This document shows positions 30,584 through 40,117 of a DNA stretch of 64,000 bases, one piece after another; within the stretch, counting starts at the first letter, position 1, and each line of letters begins with the position of its first letter. The translations under genes were made by a program, and so were the position numbers. The stretch is from an uncultured SAR116 cluster alpha proteobacterium (GTDB lineage Bacteria > Pseudomonadota > Alphaproteobacteria > Puniceispirillales > Puniceispirillaceae). The notes under the pieces are model-generated. The model saw only the letters and a list, made by a program, of their open reading frames with translations. It was not told the DNA's origin and searched no databases. Where the stretch lies: contig CABYPW010000006.1 of the NCBI GenBank assembly GCA_902520885.1, forward strand, positions 1 to 64,000. The letters run 5' to 3'.

Positions 30584-30635
30584 TTAGAAGCGTCCATTTA
30601 TATAAATGACAATTTACCGGAGATTAATTTTAACT

Positions 30636-30761
30636 CTAACCTTGGCGGGCTTTCAGTCTAGGATTTCTTTTATTTATTACATATAATCTTCCGCGCCGAC
30701 GCACCACCTGGCAATTACGATCGCGTGTTTTAATGGTTTTAAGAGAACTAACAACTTTCAT
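30636..30761 (-). CDS. rpmJ: 50S ribosomal protein L36 (C-minus form)
   Basis: 41-residue ribosomal protein. The sequence begins [13 protein letters not shown] and ends NPRLKARQG, with the [11 protein letters not shown] centre typical of alphaproteobacterial L36. Only one of the zinc-ribbon cysteines remains (NCQVV) and the C-terminal His is replaced, so this is the zinc-independent type. It sits 58 bases downstream of msrA on the same strand. Confidence 0.93.
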   Translation of the reverse strand: MKVVSSLKTIKTRDRNCQVVRRRGRLYVINKRNPRLKARQG

Positions 30762-30819
30762 AAAATCCGCCACTACCTTCCGTTGTGTTTGAGGTTTATA
30801 GACTGGCGAAGGCTAGAGG

Positions 30820-31464
30820 TCAAGTGGCATATTCATAAGAGATACCGCAACCGGCAAGTCCACAATAACCGTTTGGCACTTTGTGCAGATATTGTTGGTG
30901 ATAGGCTTCTGCATAATAAAAATTAGAATACATTTTTATTTCGGTTTGTATTTTTGAATAACCAGACCCTGTCAAAGCTTTTTGGTATAATTTGGCTGAA
31001 TTACTTAGTTCTTTTAGCTGCGTCTTGTCAGATGCATAAAGAGCAGACCGATATTGCGTTCCTTTATCGTTACCTTGTCTCATATATTGCGTTGGATTAT
31101 GCTCTTCCCAGAAAATACCAAGCAGCCTGTTTAAACAAACAATATTTGGATCGAAAACAATAAGTACTGCCTCTGTGTGTCCAGTGCGACCCGAGCATAC
31201 TTCTTCATAGGTTGGATTACGTGTTTGTCCCCCTGCATATCCAACAGCGGTACTGTAAACTCCCTCACAATTCCAAAACAATCTTTCTGCACCCCAAAAA
31301 CACCCCATCCCCACGACGAGTGTTTCAAGATTATCCAGAAATGGAGGGTGTAGCGGCGTATTCAACACACTGTGAAACTTGGATGTTTGTATTTCCTGCA
31401 GTCTGCCAGGCAACGCTTCATGGGTTTCTGGCAATCTTGTTTTAAATGGATTATCAAAATACAT
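30820..31464 (-). CDS. msrA: Peptide methionine sulfoxide reductase MsrA
   Basis: Repairs S-methionine sulfoxide in proteins. Catalytic Cys55 lies in [32 protein letters not shown], shown as the region around residues 75-95, and the C-terminal GYCGLAGCG resolving cysteines are present. 214 residues, with about 45 N-terminal residues before the core as in the long MsrA form. Upstream of rpmJ on the same strand. Confidence 0.94.
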   Translation of the reverse strand: MYFDNPFKTRLPETHEALPGRLQEIQTSKFHSVLNTPLHPPFLDNLETLVVGMGCFWGAERLFWNCEGVYSTAVGYAGGQTRNPTYEEVCSGRTGHTEAVLIVFDPNIVCLNRLLGIFWEEHNPTQYMRQGNDKGTQYRSALYASDKTQLKELSNSAKLYQKALTGSGYSKIQTEIKMYSNFYYAEAYHQQYLHKVPNGYCGLAGCGISYEYAT

Positions 31465-31507
31465 AAATAAATACTCTTTTCATTACTTGGCCATATAATT
31501 CTATTAT

Positions 31508-32707
31508 TTAATCCGCTGAGTTTAACGCTTCAATACCTGGAAGAATTTTTCCTTCCATCCATTCAAGAAATGCTCCACCCGCAAGTGACAAATAACTAAT
31601 CTCATTCCCCGCACCCGCAAGATTCACAGCAGCGACAGTATCTCCCCCACCCGCAACACTTATAAGATAACCGGCGCTTGTTCTTTTCCCAATATAATCT
31701 CCAAGTGATTTAGTCCCCAAATCATAAGGAGCAATTTCAAATGCACCTGCCGGACCATTCCATAATAAGGTTCTAGATTGGGCAATATGCTTTTTAAATA
31801 AAACGATAGACTTAGGTCCGATATCCAGAATCATCTCGTCATCTTTGACCGCACCATTTAAACGATAATCTGACACTCCTCCAGCCTGCAAGCTTTTGCT
31901 TACAACCCCATCTATTGGCAAGATTATTTGGCATTTTTTTTCTTTAGCTAAGTTCAAAATCATATTTGCTGACTGTATTAAGTTTGGCTCATATAAAGAA
32001 GCTCCAACTGGAACTTTTTTTGCTGCAAGAAAAGTATTTGCCATCGCTCCAGCCAATAGCAATTTATCTACTTTAGAAATTAGATTTTCTAGTATTGATA
32101 GTTTTGTTGATATCTTTGCCCCTCCCACAAATGCAGCAAAAGGTCTAGTTGGGTTTTCCAAAGTATTGGAAAGCGCTTTTAGCTCTGCTGCTAATACTGG
32201 ACCAGCATAACTAGGCAAAAATTTTGTGATTGATTGTATAGATGCATGCGCCCGATGAGAGCATGAGAAAGCATCATTTACATAAATATCAGCTATATTT
32301 GCGTAAGCTCTTGCTAAATCAAGATCATTTTTCTCCTCTCCCGGATAAAAACGACAATTCTCGAGCAGACAAATTTTTTCTTCTTTGTTAGCTTTTTCTT
32401 TGAGTTTTGACGGTTTATCAACATACGGTAGAAAACTTACATTGCATGATAGTGCTTTTCTAAGATAATCCTGCAATGGGCGAACTGACAAATCTTTGCT
32501 AACGGCTCCTTTTGGACGTCCAAAATGTGTAATTAAAAAAATTTGCTTAGCACTATTGGCAAGAATTTTGAGACCAGGTATGACACGTCTTATTCTCGTA
32601 TCATCTAAAATTTTACCACCTTTCATTGGCACATTAAAATCAACACGCATGATGATTTTTTTGTTTTTTACTTGTTTCTCGTCAATCACCTTGTAGTGAT
32701 TTTTCAT
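31508..32707 (-). CDS. pgk: Phosphoglycerate kinase
   Basis: Glycolysis/gluconeogenesis enzyme transferring phosphate between 1,3-bisphosphoglycerate and ADP. RVDFNVPMKGG, the HFGRPKG motif and LLWNGPAGAFE mark the two domains. 399 residues. A GAGGAA sequence lies about 10 bases before the ATG. No gap or fba gene is adjacent, so it is not in the usual cbb/glycolytic cluster in this window. Confidence 0.96.
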   Translation of the reverse strand: MKNHYKVIDEKQVKNKKIIMRVDFNVPMKGGKILDDTRIRRVIPGLKILANSAKQIFLITHFGRPKGAVSKDLSVRPLQDYLRKALSCNVSFLPYVDKPSKLKEKANKEEKICLLENCRFYPGEEKNDLDLARAYANIADIYVNDAFSCSHRAHASIQSITKFLPSYAGPVLAAELKALSNTLENPTRPFAAFVGGAKISTKLSILENLISKVDKLLLAGAMANTFLAAKKVPVGASLYEPNLIQSANMILNLAKEKKCQIILPIDGVVSKSLQAGGVSDYRLNGAVKDDEMILDIGPKSIVLFKKHIAQSRTLLWNGPAGAFEIAPYDLGTKSLGDYIGKRTSAGYLISVAGGGDTVAAVNLAGAGNEISYLSLAGGAFLEWMEGKILPGIEALNSAD

Positions 32708-32835
32708 TTTTTTTTGTTCCTCTTGAATTAAATGGTAATAGTGACTTACATCTATAATTTATCAAAAGCAATACAGTATACCGAGATGATACAACCAAAT
32801 TCAGATCTAATCATATTCTTTGTAATCGGTGAAAA

Positions 32836-33573
32836 ATGACCAACAAATTTACTCGTAAAAATTCAGCTCGAAATGAATTTGTTTCAGGTTTAAAAGACGG
32901 TCTACCGCTTCAAATAGGAGTTATACCGTTTGGTATCGTATTTGGAATAGTCGGGCTTGAAGTCGGTCTTAGTCCACTTCAGACTTTTTTAATGTCTTCA
33001 ATCTTATTTGGAGGCGCCAGCCAAATTGTATTTACACAATTACATGCAACAGCGACACCATTCGCTGTGTTGGTAGCAACAGTAAGTGCGGTAAATCTGC
33101 GTCATTTGCTTTACGGCATGGTGATGTCAGAATATTTGCGGCATCTACCTCTAAAATGGCGCCTTATACTTGGATATCTGTTAACAGATGAAGCCTTTGC
33201 TGTATCTCACCAGAGATATACCCAAAGACCTACTTCAGATTTCATGCACTATCACTTATTGGGAAGTGGCCTTATATTATGGTTTTGCTGGCAAGTTTCT
33301 ACAGCTATAGGAATATTGTCTGGCCCAACGATACCTGAAAGTTTTCAACTTGGATTTGCTATCCCTCTCACCTTCATCGCGGTCATCATTCCATCTCTGA
33401 CCCATTTTCCTGCAATATTTTCTGCTATTTCAGCAGGTTTAGCTGCTTTAATATTCCAATTTCTACCATTTAATCTTTGGCTAATTGTTGCCGCTTTTTG
33501 CGGAATTATGGCAGGAACCCTAAGCAGTTATGTATCCAAAAATTACATCAAAAAAATACAGGAGCGAAAATGA
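32836..33573 (+). CDS. azlC: AzlC-family branched-chain amino acid exporter, large subunit
   Basis: Large subunit of a two-component exporter (AzlC/AzlD, BrnF/BrnE) for branched-chain amino acids or related azaleucine. Conserved GVIPFGIVFGI, FGGASQIVF and AVNLRHLLYG near the N-terminus; about seven membrane segments. 245 residues. Overlaps azlD by four bases. Confidence 0.93.
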   Translation: MTNKFTRKNSARNEFVSGLKDGLPLQIGVIPFGIVFGIVGLEVGLSPLQTFLMSSILFGGASQIVFTQLHATATPFAVLVATVSAVNLRHLLYGMVMSEYLRHLPLKWRLILGYLLTDEAFAVSHQRYTQRPTSDFMHYHLLGSGLILWFCWQVSTAIGILSGPTIPESFQLGFAIPLTFIAVIIPSLTHFPAIFSAISAGLAALIFQFLPFNLWLIVAAFCGIMAGTLSSYVSKNYIKKIQERK

Positions 33574-33887
33574 GCGTTTGGATTGCAATTATATTTACTG
33601 GTTGTCTTACCTTTGGCACACGATTTTTGCCTCTTTCACCATTGATGCCTAAAAAGTTGCCTGATTGGTTACAATTAGCAATGAAATTCGTCCCTGTATC
33701 TGTATTGAGTGCAATAATAATACCAGCGATTTTTATTTCAGAAGATACAGGTTATATCGTAATTCAAGATAACCTGCGGATTGCAGCTGCTATTGTTGCT
33801 ATTTTTGTTGCTTACTTCTCAAAGTCTACAGCCATAACAATCTTATCTGGTTTATCAGTTATTTGGATTTTAACTTTTTTAGAATAG
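33570..33887 (+). CDS. azlD: AzlD-family exporter, small subunit
   Basis: Small membrane partner of AzlC: 105 residues with four hydrophobic segments and the family's TRFLPL and VPVSVLSAIIIPAIF motifs. The frame is open from 33477, but the ATG at 33570 (MSVWIAII) overlaps the azlC stop as ATGA and has CAGGAG upstream. Its 3' end overlaps the convergent EamA gene by 29 bases. Confidence 0.9.
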   Translation: MSVWIAIIFTGCLTFGTRFLPLSPLMPKKLPDWLQLAMKFVPVSVLSAIIIPAIFISEDTGYIVIQDNLRIAAAIVAIFVAYFSKSTAITILSGLSVIWILTFLE

Positions 33888-34764
33888 CCCACAAAAGTCT
33901 TCCATCAATTAGCAACAAACCAAAACTTATTACAATAAAACCCAAGAAAATTTGCAAAGAAATCCATTTCTGTAGTAGAATCACATCAAGCAAAATCGCA
34001 AAAACTGGCACAATAATAGTTACAAGCATAAGGTTAGCAGCACCAGCCAATTCCAAAATTCGAAAATAAACGATATAAGCTACGGCAGTTCCAGCGATAC
34101 TCAAACCAAAAAGTATTAAAATAAATTTTAAATCAAACGCTGCCAAATTTGGTATTCCATTTGTCAAAATTACAAATGGAACAGAAATTAAAGAACCAAT
34201 CAGTAAGGTGCCACAAGCAATATCCTTAGGATCATAAACAAAGAGTTGTGTTTGTCCCCAGACACTCCCCAACGCATAGCTAATAGAAGCAAGCAAGACT
34301 GCTAACTGGCTAAGCGAGGTGAGTGTTATTTCTTTTAAAACATCAAAGCCGGTTACTAAAGTCACTCCACAAATTCCAATTAATGTGCCAATTATTCTTC
34401 GTATTCCTAATTTTTCTGAAGGAATAAAAATCGCTGCAAGAAACACAGCTGCAAATGCAGTATTGGAATTTAAAATTGAAGCAAGACCACCGCTTATTGT
34501 TTGTTGACCCCATGCAATAAGCGTGAAAGGTATAATGTTATTTAATAATGCCATTACCGCAACTTTAATCCAAAAGTCTAACTTTTTTGGAAGTCTTCGC
34601 CTAAGCCATAAAAATACTAAATAGAGGGCAAGCCCTGCAAAAAAAATTCGGTAGAAAACAAGTGTAAGAGGTGGAACGGACTTTACACCCTCGCCAATAA
34701 AGTAAAACGAGCTACCCCATATGAGAGATAAGAACAATAATAAAAGCCACGCTTTATTACTCAT
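33859..34764 (-). CDS. EamA-family (DMT) permease
   Basis: Drug/metabolite-transporter superfamily protein with ten predicted membrane helices in two EamA repeats (SLIWGSSFYFIGEG at the start of the first; the second from about residue 150). 301 residues. Substrate cannot be told from sequence; related proteins export amino acids and other metabolites. Its end overlaps azlD convergently. Confidence 0.88.
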   Translation of the reverse strand: MSNKAWLLLLFLSLIWGSSFYFIGEGVKSVPPLTLVFYRIFFAGLALYLVFLWLRRRLPKKLDFWIKVAVMALLNNIIPFTLIAWGQQTISGGLASILNSNTAFAAVFLAAIFIPSEKLGIRRIIGTLIGICGVTLVTGFDVLKEITLTSLSQLAVLLASISYALGSVWGQTQLFVYDPKDIACGTLLIGSLISVPFVILTNGIPNLAAFDLKFILILFGLSIAGTAVAYIVYFRILELAGAANLMLVTIIVPVFAILLDVILLQKWISLQIFLGFIVISFGLLLIDGRLLWAILKKLKSK

Positions 34765-34779
34765 CTAGTTTGACCCTAG

Positions 34780-35535
34780 TTATAAGATTGCTTCTACTAT
34801 CATTCGCATCCCCATGATGAAAAACATCCATAATAAAAGATTTCTAAATAAATCAGTCGATATTTTTTCACGTATTGATTGCCCAATAACAAATCCCATA
34901 GTTGCCACCAATGTTGCTACCACACTTGGAAACCAAATTTCAGAAAGAACTAAGACCTCTGTTGACAAATATCCAAACAAAACAGGCATACATCCTACTA
35001 ATAAGAGAAAACCCATGGTATCAACAAATTCCCTCTTTGGAATTTTCGCTGCTATTAGATAAATAGTAAGCGGAATAGCCCAAAGCACTGTTGGACCACC
35101 AACAAAACCAGATATGATACCAACAAAGGGCTGCCAAATCCTCATCTTTTCGGGCCGAATATACCAACCACTTCCTCTTAAATTTGTAACTAAAAAGCTT
35201 AATATACCAACTCCTATCCAGAGCTTAATTAGTTCACTGGATAAGTGAACAGTAACAAAAGAAAATACAGCCAGACTTGCAATCATCCAGGATGCTAAAC
35301 GCCAATACTTTCTAACTACAAAAAGATGGTCCTCCGCCTGATAGTACTGCCAGCTATTCAAAATAAGGACTGGGATAACATTAATCATTACCGCATCTAA
35401 AGGAGGGAGAAAAAAAGTTAAGATGGTAATCGCAGTGGTGGGCAAACCAAGGCCGAGTGTTCCTTTAACTATTCCAGCAAGAAAAAATGAGCTTGAAATA
35501 ATTATCCAATAGTATTCAGATGCAAATTCATTCAT
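34780..35535 (-). CDS. TauE/SafE-family sulfite/anion exporter-like permease
   Basis: Membrane protein of the TauE/SafE/YfcA family, about eight helices in two repeats (GIVKGTLGLGLPTTAI and VGIISGFVGGPTVLW). Members move sulfite, sulfoacetate or other small anions; the substrate here is unknown. 251 residues. Its ATG shares one base with the end of phhB, and EamA follows after 15 bases, so the three genes are probably one transcript. Confidence 0.88.
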   Translation of the reverse strand: MNEFASEYYWIIISSSFFLAGIVKGTLGLGLPTTAITILTFFLPPLDAVMINVIPVLILNSWQYYQAEDHLFVVRKYWRLASWMIASLAVFSFVTVHLSSELIKLWIGVGILSFLVTNLRGSGWYIRPEKMRIWQPFVGIISGFVGGPTVLWAIPLTIYLIAAKIPKREFVDTMGFLLLVGCMPVLFGYLSTEVLVLSEIWFPSVVATLVATMGFVIGQSIREKISTDLFRNLLLWMFFIMGMRMIVEAIL

Positions 35536-35846
35536 TAAATGCTGATAGCACCTAATTGCAACGCTATTTTGTCAATTTTTTTAGCAAGAGCTTCGTCGAG
35601 GTCCGTAATACCTCCTGCATCGTGCGTAGTGAGCCTTATTTTCACTGTGCTATAGACATTTGACCACTCAGGATGATGATTCATTTTATCAGCAATAATG
35701 GCAACTTGCATAATAAAACCTATGGCAGAAGGAAACCCATCAAACTTGAGTTCTATATTCATCCCCCTACCGTCGGTTTCAAATGACCAACTCGTCTGCT
35801 CAGATTTTAGAACTTTTAGTGCATTATCATCTAATAATATAGGCAA
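35535..35846 (-). CDS. phhB: Pterin-4a-carbinolamine dehydratase
   Basis: Recycles the pterin cofactor of aromatic amino acid hydroxylases. The [23 protein letters not shown] core carries the catalytic His residues (described at about residues 57-79). 103 residues. The start is a TTG at 35846, supported by GGAG 6 bases upstream. No phenylalanine hydroxylase is seen in the window. Confidence 0.92.
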   Translation of the reverse strand: MPILLDDNALKVLKSEQTSWSFETDGRGMNIELKFDGFPSAIGFIMQVAIIADKMNHHPEWSNVYSTVKIRLTTHDAGGITDLDEALAKKIDKIALQLGAISI

Positions 35847-36065
35847 CTATTTCTCCAAAAAATGTTTTTTGACATATTTATTTTTTTACTCAACTATGCA
35901 ATTTATCACACGCAGCAACTTAGATGACAAGTATATTCCTAAGTTTGCTAAATTAAGTTAGCATATCACATGCTATATATTAAAAAACACATTCAAAAAA
36001 GAAATAATTAAATCAAATTTATCCGGCTTCTTCCTTTTTTTGATTTCAGAATTAGATTAATTACT

Positions 36066-36638
36066 ATGAAAATAAGGAAGTTTTATATAACCGCAAAGCC
36101 GTTTGTTTCCGTTTTGGTGGAGACCATACCTTTAGCTGCACTTTTTATAGGTACATCTTTCTACTCATTACATATCGGCGCAGCTGCTGCTATCTTAGCC
36201 TCCTCTATCCTAATTTTTTTTCAATTTGCTAAAGATAAATCGATTTTATTTTTTCCACTATTTTCGACCATCATTTCAATATTATTTGTTTCAATAGCAT
36301 TTATCACAGAAGAAACTTTTTTTATAAAAATTCAAGCTAGTTTATTTAACATTGCGTTTGCATTTTTATTGTTACTAGGCTGGGCTAGAAACTATCCTGT
36401 GATGAAATTATTCTTTGGAAAGCAATTCTCTCTTAATCATTATACATGGATGCAACTCTCTATGAGATGGTCAATATTTTTTCTTTGTCTAGCGATCGCA
36501 AATGAATTTGCATGGAGACTGCTCGATGATGAGGGTTGGGTGAGTGTAAAAGTGTTCATTTTCGCACCAGCAACAGCTTTATTCATGGCATCTCTTATAC
36601 CTCTAACTATCAAGGGCAAAGTACCAAGGTCTGACTAA
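36066..36638 (+). CDS. YciB/IspZ-type inner-membrane septation protein A
   Basis: Integral membrane protein (five or six helices) of the YciB/IspZ family, linked to envelope organisation and septation. The C-terminal block NEFAWRLLDDEGWVSVKVF is the family's most recognisable region. 190 residues, normal. Transcribed alone; the 220 bases upstream are AT-rich without a clear promoter match. Confidence 0.85.
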   Translation: MKIRKFYITAKPFVSVLVETIPLAALFIGTSFYSLHIGAAAAILASSILIFFQFAKDKSILFFPLFSTIISILFVSIAFITEETFFIKIQASLFNIAFAFLLLLGWARNYPVMKLFFGKQFSLNHYTWMQLSMRWSIFFLCLAIANEFAWRLLDDEGWVSVKVFIFAPATALFMASLIPLTIKGKVPRSD

Positions 36639-36687
36639 ATATAGAAATTTTGACCTCGATTTGAGATATTTTGAGAGCAAATTTAAT

Positions 36688-37614
36688 TTAAAGGGCTGAC
36701 AATTGATACCCCAATAATGGAAAATGAATTGAGACCATTCCAACATCTTCATGTTCATAATCTATAATAATTATATTTTGGTCCAAATATCGTAAAACCC
36801 CCTTCACATCAGGGTCAGATGTTTTGCCGTTTGGCCTTATACGAACCCTTTCTCCTATTTTTAACTTTCCGGTATAAGCACAATTTATTCCGCTAGGAGC
36901 AGTGGAAATATGGTTTTTAGCTATTTGTAATGCTTCCTCCGGTTCACAATCAACAAAAGAGCCGTGTCCCATTTGGGTTATTAAATCACGATGTTTAATA
37001 AGTGCTTTGAAGGGAGCAATAAAACTATCACCTCTATCCCATCTTCCACATAGAAACCACACACAATGTTGTATTACCGCATCTGCATAGCTTGGATTGT
37101 TTCCATTCATATAAGGACCGTGTGATGTGAGATGATGATTTATAAGCTCAAAGGCTGACTGCAATTGTAAAAGAATACTTGGAAGAGAGTTCTGCATCTC
37201 TTCAACTGTCCATCCGGGCTCGAAATACAGAGAACTCCTATCTTTGATAAAATCTTCAGGCGCCACTCCCATAGACGTGGTCAGCACTATCCTTACTGTA
37301 AGTTTAAATAAAATATTTTCTCCAAAACTTCCTAAAATTAACTCTAACGCCCTATTAGAGGGATCATATGCCACTTTCTTGCTTTTTAGCTTACCAAGTT
37401 GAAAAGCTATACACTGACTATCACAAAATATATCTGCACCCACTTGCAAGACGGGTGTTCTTCGATATCCACCAGTAAGTGGGGTCAACAGTGGCTTCGG
37501 AGGAATACGTGGTATTTGGACAGAGTACCATTCAAGACCCATTATACCGAATGTCATCCGAATTTTTTCTGCTATTGGCGATTGCGGATAATGATGAAAA
37601 ATAGGAACTAACAT
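36688..37614 (-). CDS. Glutathione S-transferase-like protein with C-terminal extension
   Basis: The N-terminal thioredoxin fold (residues 1-80, FHHYPQSPIAEKIRMTFG and RTPVLQVGADIFCDSQCIAFQL) and an all-helical domain to about residue 235 fit the GST family. An added stretch of about 70 residues (LKIGERVRIRPNGKTSDPDVKG ... near 250-308) is basic, strand-rich and looks like a small SH3-like barrel not usual in GSTs. 308 residues. Substrate unknown. It follows the sulfur operon on the same strand after 175 bases. Confidence 0.72.
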   Translation of the reverse strand: MLVPIFHHYPQSPIAEKIRMTFGIMGLEWYSVQIPRIPPKPLLTPLTGGYRRTPVLQVGADIFCDSQCIAFQLGKLKSKKVAYDPSNRALELILGSFGENILFKLTVRIVLTTSMGVAPEDFIKDRSSLYFEPGWTVEEMQNSLPSILLQLQSAFELINHHLTSHGPYMNGNNPSYADAVIQHCVWFLCGRWDRGDSFIAPFKALIKHRDLITQMGHGSFVDCEPEEALQIAKNHISTAPSGINCAYTGKLKIGERVRIRPNGKTSDPDVKGVLRYLDQNIIIIDYEHEDVGMVSIHFPLLGYQLSAL

Positions 37615-37789
37615 TTTATTTTTAGCCTTTTTTTACTTTTTTTTAAATAGTAGATAGATTTCGTTAATAAATGTCCATTTTAATCACAGGTCAATGTGAT
37701 TTAGGTTTAACCGGTCAAAATAAATTATGAAAGTTGAGGATAATAAAATGAGGAATAAACTTGATATATACTCAAATTTGAAGAACAGT

Positions 37790-37948
37790 TTATTCTGGAC
37801 ATGGCGCACCGCATGGCGCGCAAGCGGATGCGTTATCAGCGGGAGCTGCGAGGCTTTTAGTAACAGGGCTTGTTAGATGATCCAAACTACCAAGAAGAAA
37901 AATTAGTAAAAGCAAAATCAAATGTATATTTCTAGGGGATTTAAACAT
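37790..37948 (-). CDS. Small exported cysteine-rich protein (52 aa)
   Basis: Unrecognised. The protein starts MFKSPRNIHL, has a hydrophobic leucine-rich segment at residues 9-22 that would serve as signal peptide or anchor, and ends SACAPCGAPCPE, with three cysteines at 43, 46 and 50 in a CxxCxxxC pattern. Its ATG lies 5 bases after the YeeE stop, so it is the third gene of the rhodanese-YeeE operon. The stretch is much richer in GC than its surroundings. An exported thiol protein carrying sulfane sulfur or metal would fit, but that is inference. The plus strand also has a 42-codon frame here, judged less likely. Confidence 0.68.
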   Translation of the reverse strand: MFKSPRNIHLILLLLIFLLGSLDHLTSPVTKSLAAPADNASACAPCGAPCPE

Positions 37949-37953
37949 CTGCT

Positions 37954-39105
37954 TTAAAATCCGAAATAAGGCCTAGTTTTTATGCCTACCCAGCTTCCAA
38001 GCAAAGCGAAAAACGCCCATAACCAGCCATGTAAGCTACCAGAAGAAATACCAGCAACAAAAGCGCCAATATTACAGCCAAAAGCTAACCTCGCCCCTAC
38101 GCCCATTAACAGACCACCAATTATTGCGGCTACTAATTGACGGATAGGTGGCCATGGCTGGTTAGCAAAACTCGCCGTTACGGCGGCAAAGAAACCTGCC
38201 CCAATAATCATACCAAAATTCATTAGGCTACTAATATTTGCAAAAACAGATTGTTTCAACGCTAAAGCTGGCCCAGGCCATTGCCAGAATACAGTTTTAT
38301 CAATGGGAATTCCTGCTATCATAGCTATCTTGCCGCCCCAAACGGTAAACCCAAATGTTATACCCCAAGGGTGTCCAGAAATGATGAAAACAAGAATGCA
38401 TAAGAAAGAAATCAGTAATGTTCCAATAAGCCAATTTATACTCAATTTTTGCCCAGACTTTACGGCTATTGTGAAAAAAATAACTGCTACGCCAAAAATT
38501 AAAAAGAAATTTAATATACAATAAGTAAGTAAACTTGAGGACCCACCAATAACAATTGGGTTTAAAGCACCCCAATTTAAAATTATGGGCAAAATCAGAC
38601 TTCCAATAACTGACCCTATTATAAACCCTGGTAATGCGAAAATCATTCGTGCAGAACCGCTACCATAGGTAAATAGCACACCAGAGCCACAACCATTTGC
38701 AAGTTGCATCCCTGTTCCGAATATGAATGACCCGAACAAAAGTGAAATGGATATTGGCGCAAAACTGCCAGAAGAGCCTAGTCCTAAATAACTTATCGGT
38801 AAATATACTAGGCTACAGAAACCAATTAAAACGAAGTGATACCCAATTGGGCGGGTATCACCTCGAGTAATTAATTTTTGCCAACCGGAGGCAAATCCAT
38901 ATTGAAAATATAGAAATGTGATCCCCAATAATCCGCCCATGAAGAAAAGGCTTAATCCTCTACTTCCAGTATCAATAGCCACAAAAGCTGCAATTATTAC
39001 CGTTATTACGCCAAGGAGACATAAAAGACCATAATCTTTTTTATCTCCCAGTTTTAGACTAAAGGCCTGATATTCGAAAACATTGAGTTTTAAAAACTTA
39101 TCCAA
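37954..39105 (-). CDS. YeeE/YedE-family sulfur transporter
   Basis: Inner-membrane protein with about ten helices; characterised YeeE imports thiosulfate through a relay of cysteines. Conserved cysteines occur as Cys139 in NGCGSG and Cys344 in FGCNIG, in the two symmetric halves. 383 residues, near the usual length. It overlaps the rhodanese gene by 8 bases, and a small Cys-rich gene follows 5 bases later. Thiosulfate as substrate is inferred from family and context. Confidence 0.9.
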   Translation of the reverse strand: MDKFLKLNVFEYQAFSLKLGDKKDYGLLCLLGVITVIIAAFVAIDTGSRGLSLFFMGGLLGITFLYFQYGFASGWQKLITRGDTRPIGYHFVLIGFCSLVYLPISYLGLGSSGSFAPISISLLFGSFIFGTGMQLANGCGSGVLFTYGSGSARMIFALPGFIIGSVIGSLILPIILNWGALNPIVIGGSSSLLTYCILNFFLIFGVAVIFFTIAVKSGQKLSINWLIGTLLISFLCILVFIISGHPWGITFGFTVWGGKIAMIAGIPIDKTVFWQWPGPALALKQSVFANISSLMNFGMIIGAGFFAAVTASFANQPWPPIRQLVAAIIGGLLMGVGARLAFGCNIGAFVAGISSGSLHGWLWAFFALLGSWVGIKTRPYFGF

Positions 39106-40117
39106 GACGGAAGAATTCTTTAATTTTAGTAAAATTAGATTTCTCCTTGATTAATGGCCGGTTTGAGTCTTGTGTCCATTCCACCATTGAGCCATCGTAT
39201 AAGGTAACGTTTTCATTGCCAAGTAGCTCCGATAACACAAACCAATTCATAGCAGCCCAATGACCGGTGTTACAATAACTCACAACTGGCTTGCTTCGCA
39301 TATCACCATAAATTTCATTCAACATATTTGTTGGTTTTAACTTATTGCTGATTTTGTCATAGGCATTTGATTGCGTTAAGAGGGTTGCCCCAGGGATATG
39401 TCCGGTCGCTAAAACCTTCGGGTGTTTTTCCTCTCCCCAAAACTGCTTTTCAGGTCTCCCATCAAGAAGAATGGTATTGGAGGTTCTATCCATTACGATT
39501 TGCTCCACTCCGTTTGTATCAATATAGTCTTCAGTTGATAATGAAGCCGTGAAGTTGCCTTTCTTAGGAGCTTTTGGGGTTCCTCTTTCAATTTGAGCTG
39601 GATAGGTCTCATTCCAGTTTGCCCAACCACCATTTAAGATAGATACTTTTTCGTGCCCGAATGATTTAAATGTCCAATACGCTCTTGCAGAAGAGCCAAA
39701 ATCTGTTGACGATACACCCGCTGGAACGATTATCACATGAGAGTTTTGGTTTACGCCTAATGAGCGTGCGAGTGCCTGAAATTGTTCCTCTGAAGGAATT
39801 AAGCCAGGAATATCGTTTCTAGGTACGCGCCATCCCGCTTTCATATAATCTGAATGAATTGAACCAGGAATATGGCCCTCCATGAACGTCTCATGTCCAC
39901 CGCCATCCAGTGAATTACGTAAATCAATAATAACTAATTCGGGATCTTGGAGGTTTTTCGATAGCCAATCCACCGAAACCAATGGTGATGATGCAAAGGC
40001 GACGTTAACGTTGAATATTGTTAAAACCACTGTAGTAAAACAGAAAAATAAAGTTCTAAGTAAAGTTTTCATTAAAATTCTCTTCATAATATCAATTACA
40101 TAATCTGAAAAATACAT
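39098..40117 (-). CDS. Exported tandem-rhodanese sulfurtransferase
   Basis: Two rhodanese domains (about residues 45-170 and 205-320) preceded by a signal peptide (MKTLLRTLFFCFTTVVL from residue 16). The active-site Cys is in VVSYCNTGHWAA of the second domain; the first domain lacks it, as usual. It transfers sulfane sulfur from thiosulfate or mercaptopyruvate, here probably in the periplasm. The start at 40117 has a clear AAGGA 9 bases upstream; ATGs at 40087 and 40072 would give more standard signal peptides. First gene of the operon with YeeE and the small Cys-rich protein. Confidence 0.88.
   Translation of the reverse strand: MYFSDYVIDIMKRILMKTLLRTLFFCFTTVVLTIFNVNVAFASSPLVSVDWLSKNLQDPELVIIDLRNSLDGGGHETFMEGHIPGSIHSDYMKAGWRVPRNDIPGLIPSEEQFQALARSLGVNQNSHVIIVPAGVSSTDFGSSARAYWTFKSFGHEKVSILNGGWANWNETYPAQIERGTPKAPKKGNFTASLSTEDYIDTNGVEQIVMDRTSNTILLDGRPEKQFWGEEKHPKVLATGHIPGATLLTQSNAYDKISNKLKPTNMLNEIYGDMRSKPVVSYCNTGHWAAMNWFVLSELLGNENVTLYDGSMVEWTQDSNRPLIKEKSNFTKIKEFFRLG

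Noticed and set aside
30595-30608. Palindrome CATTTATATAAATG after dld as a terminator
   Set aside because: Pure A/T apart from the ends, no loop and no T-run; likely chance.
37748-37876. Plus-strand 42-codon frame (MRNKLDIYSN...) across the GC-rich patch
   Set aside because: The minus-strand frame is in operon with yeeE, has a signal segment and a plausible Cys-rich tail; the plus frame has no such context.
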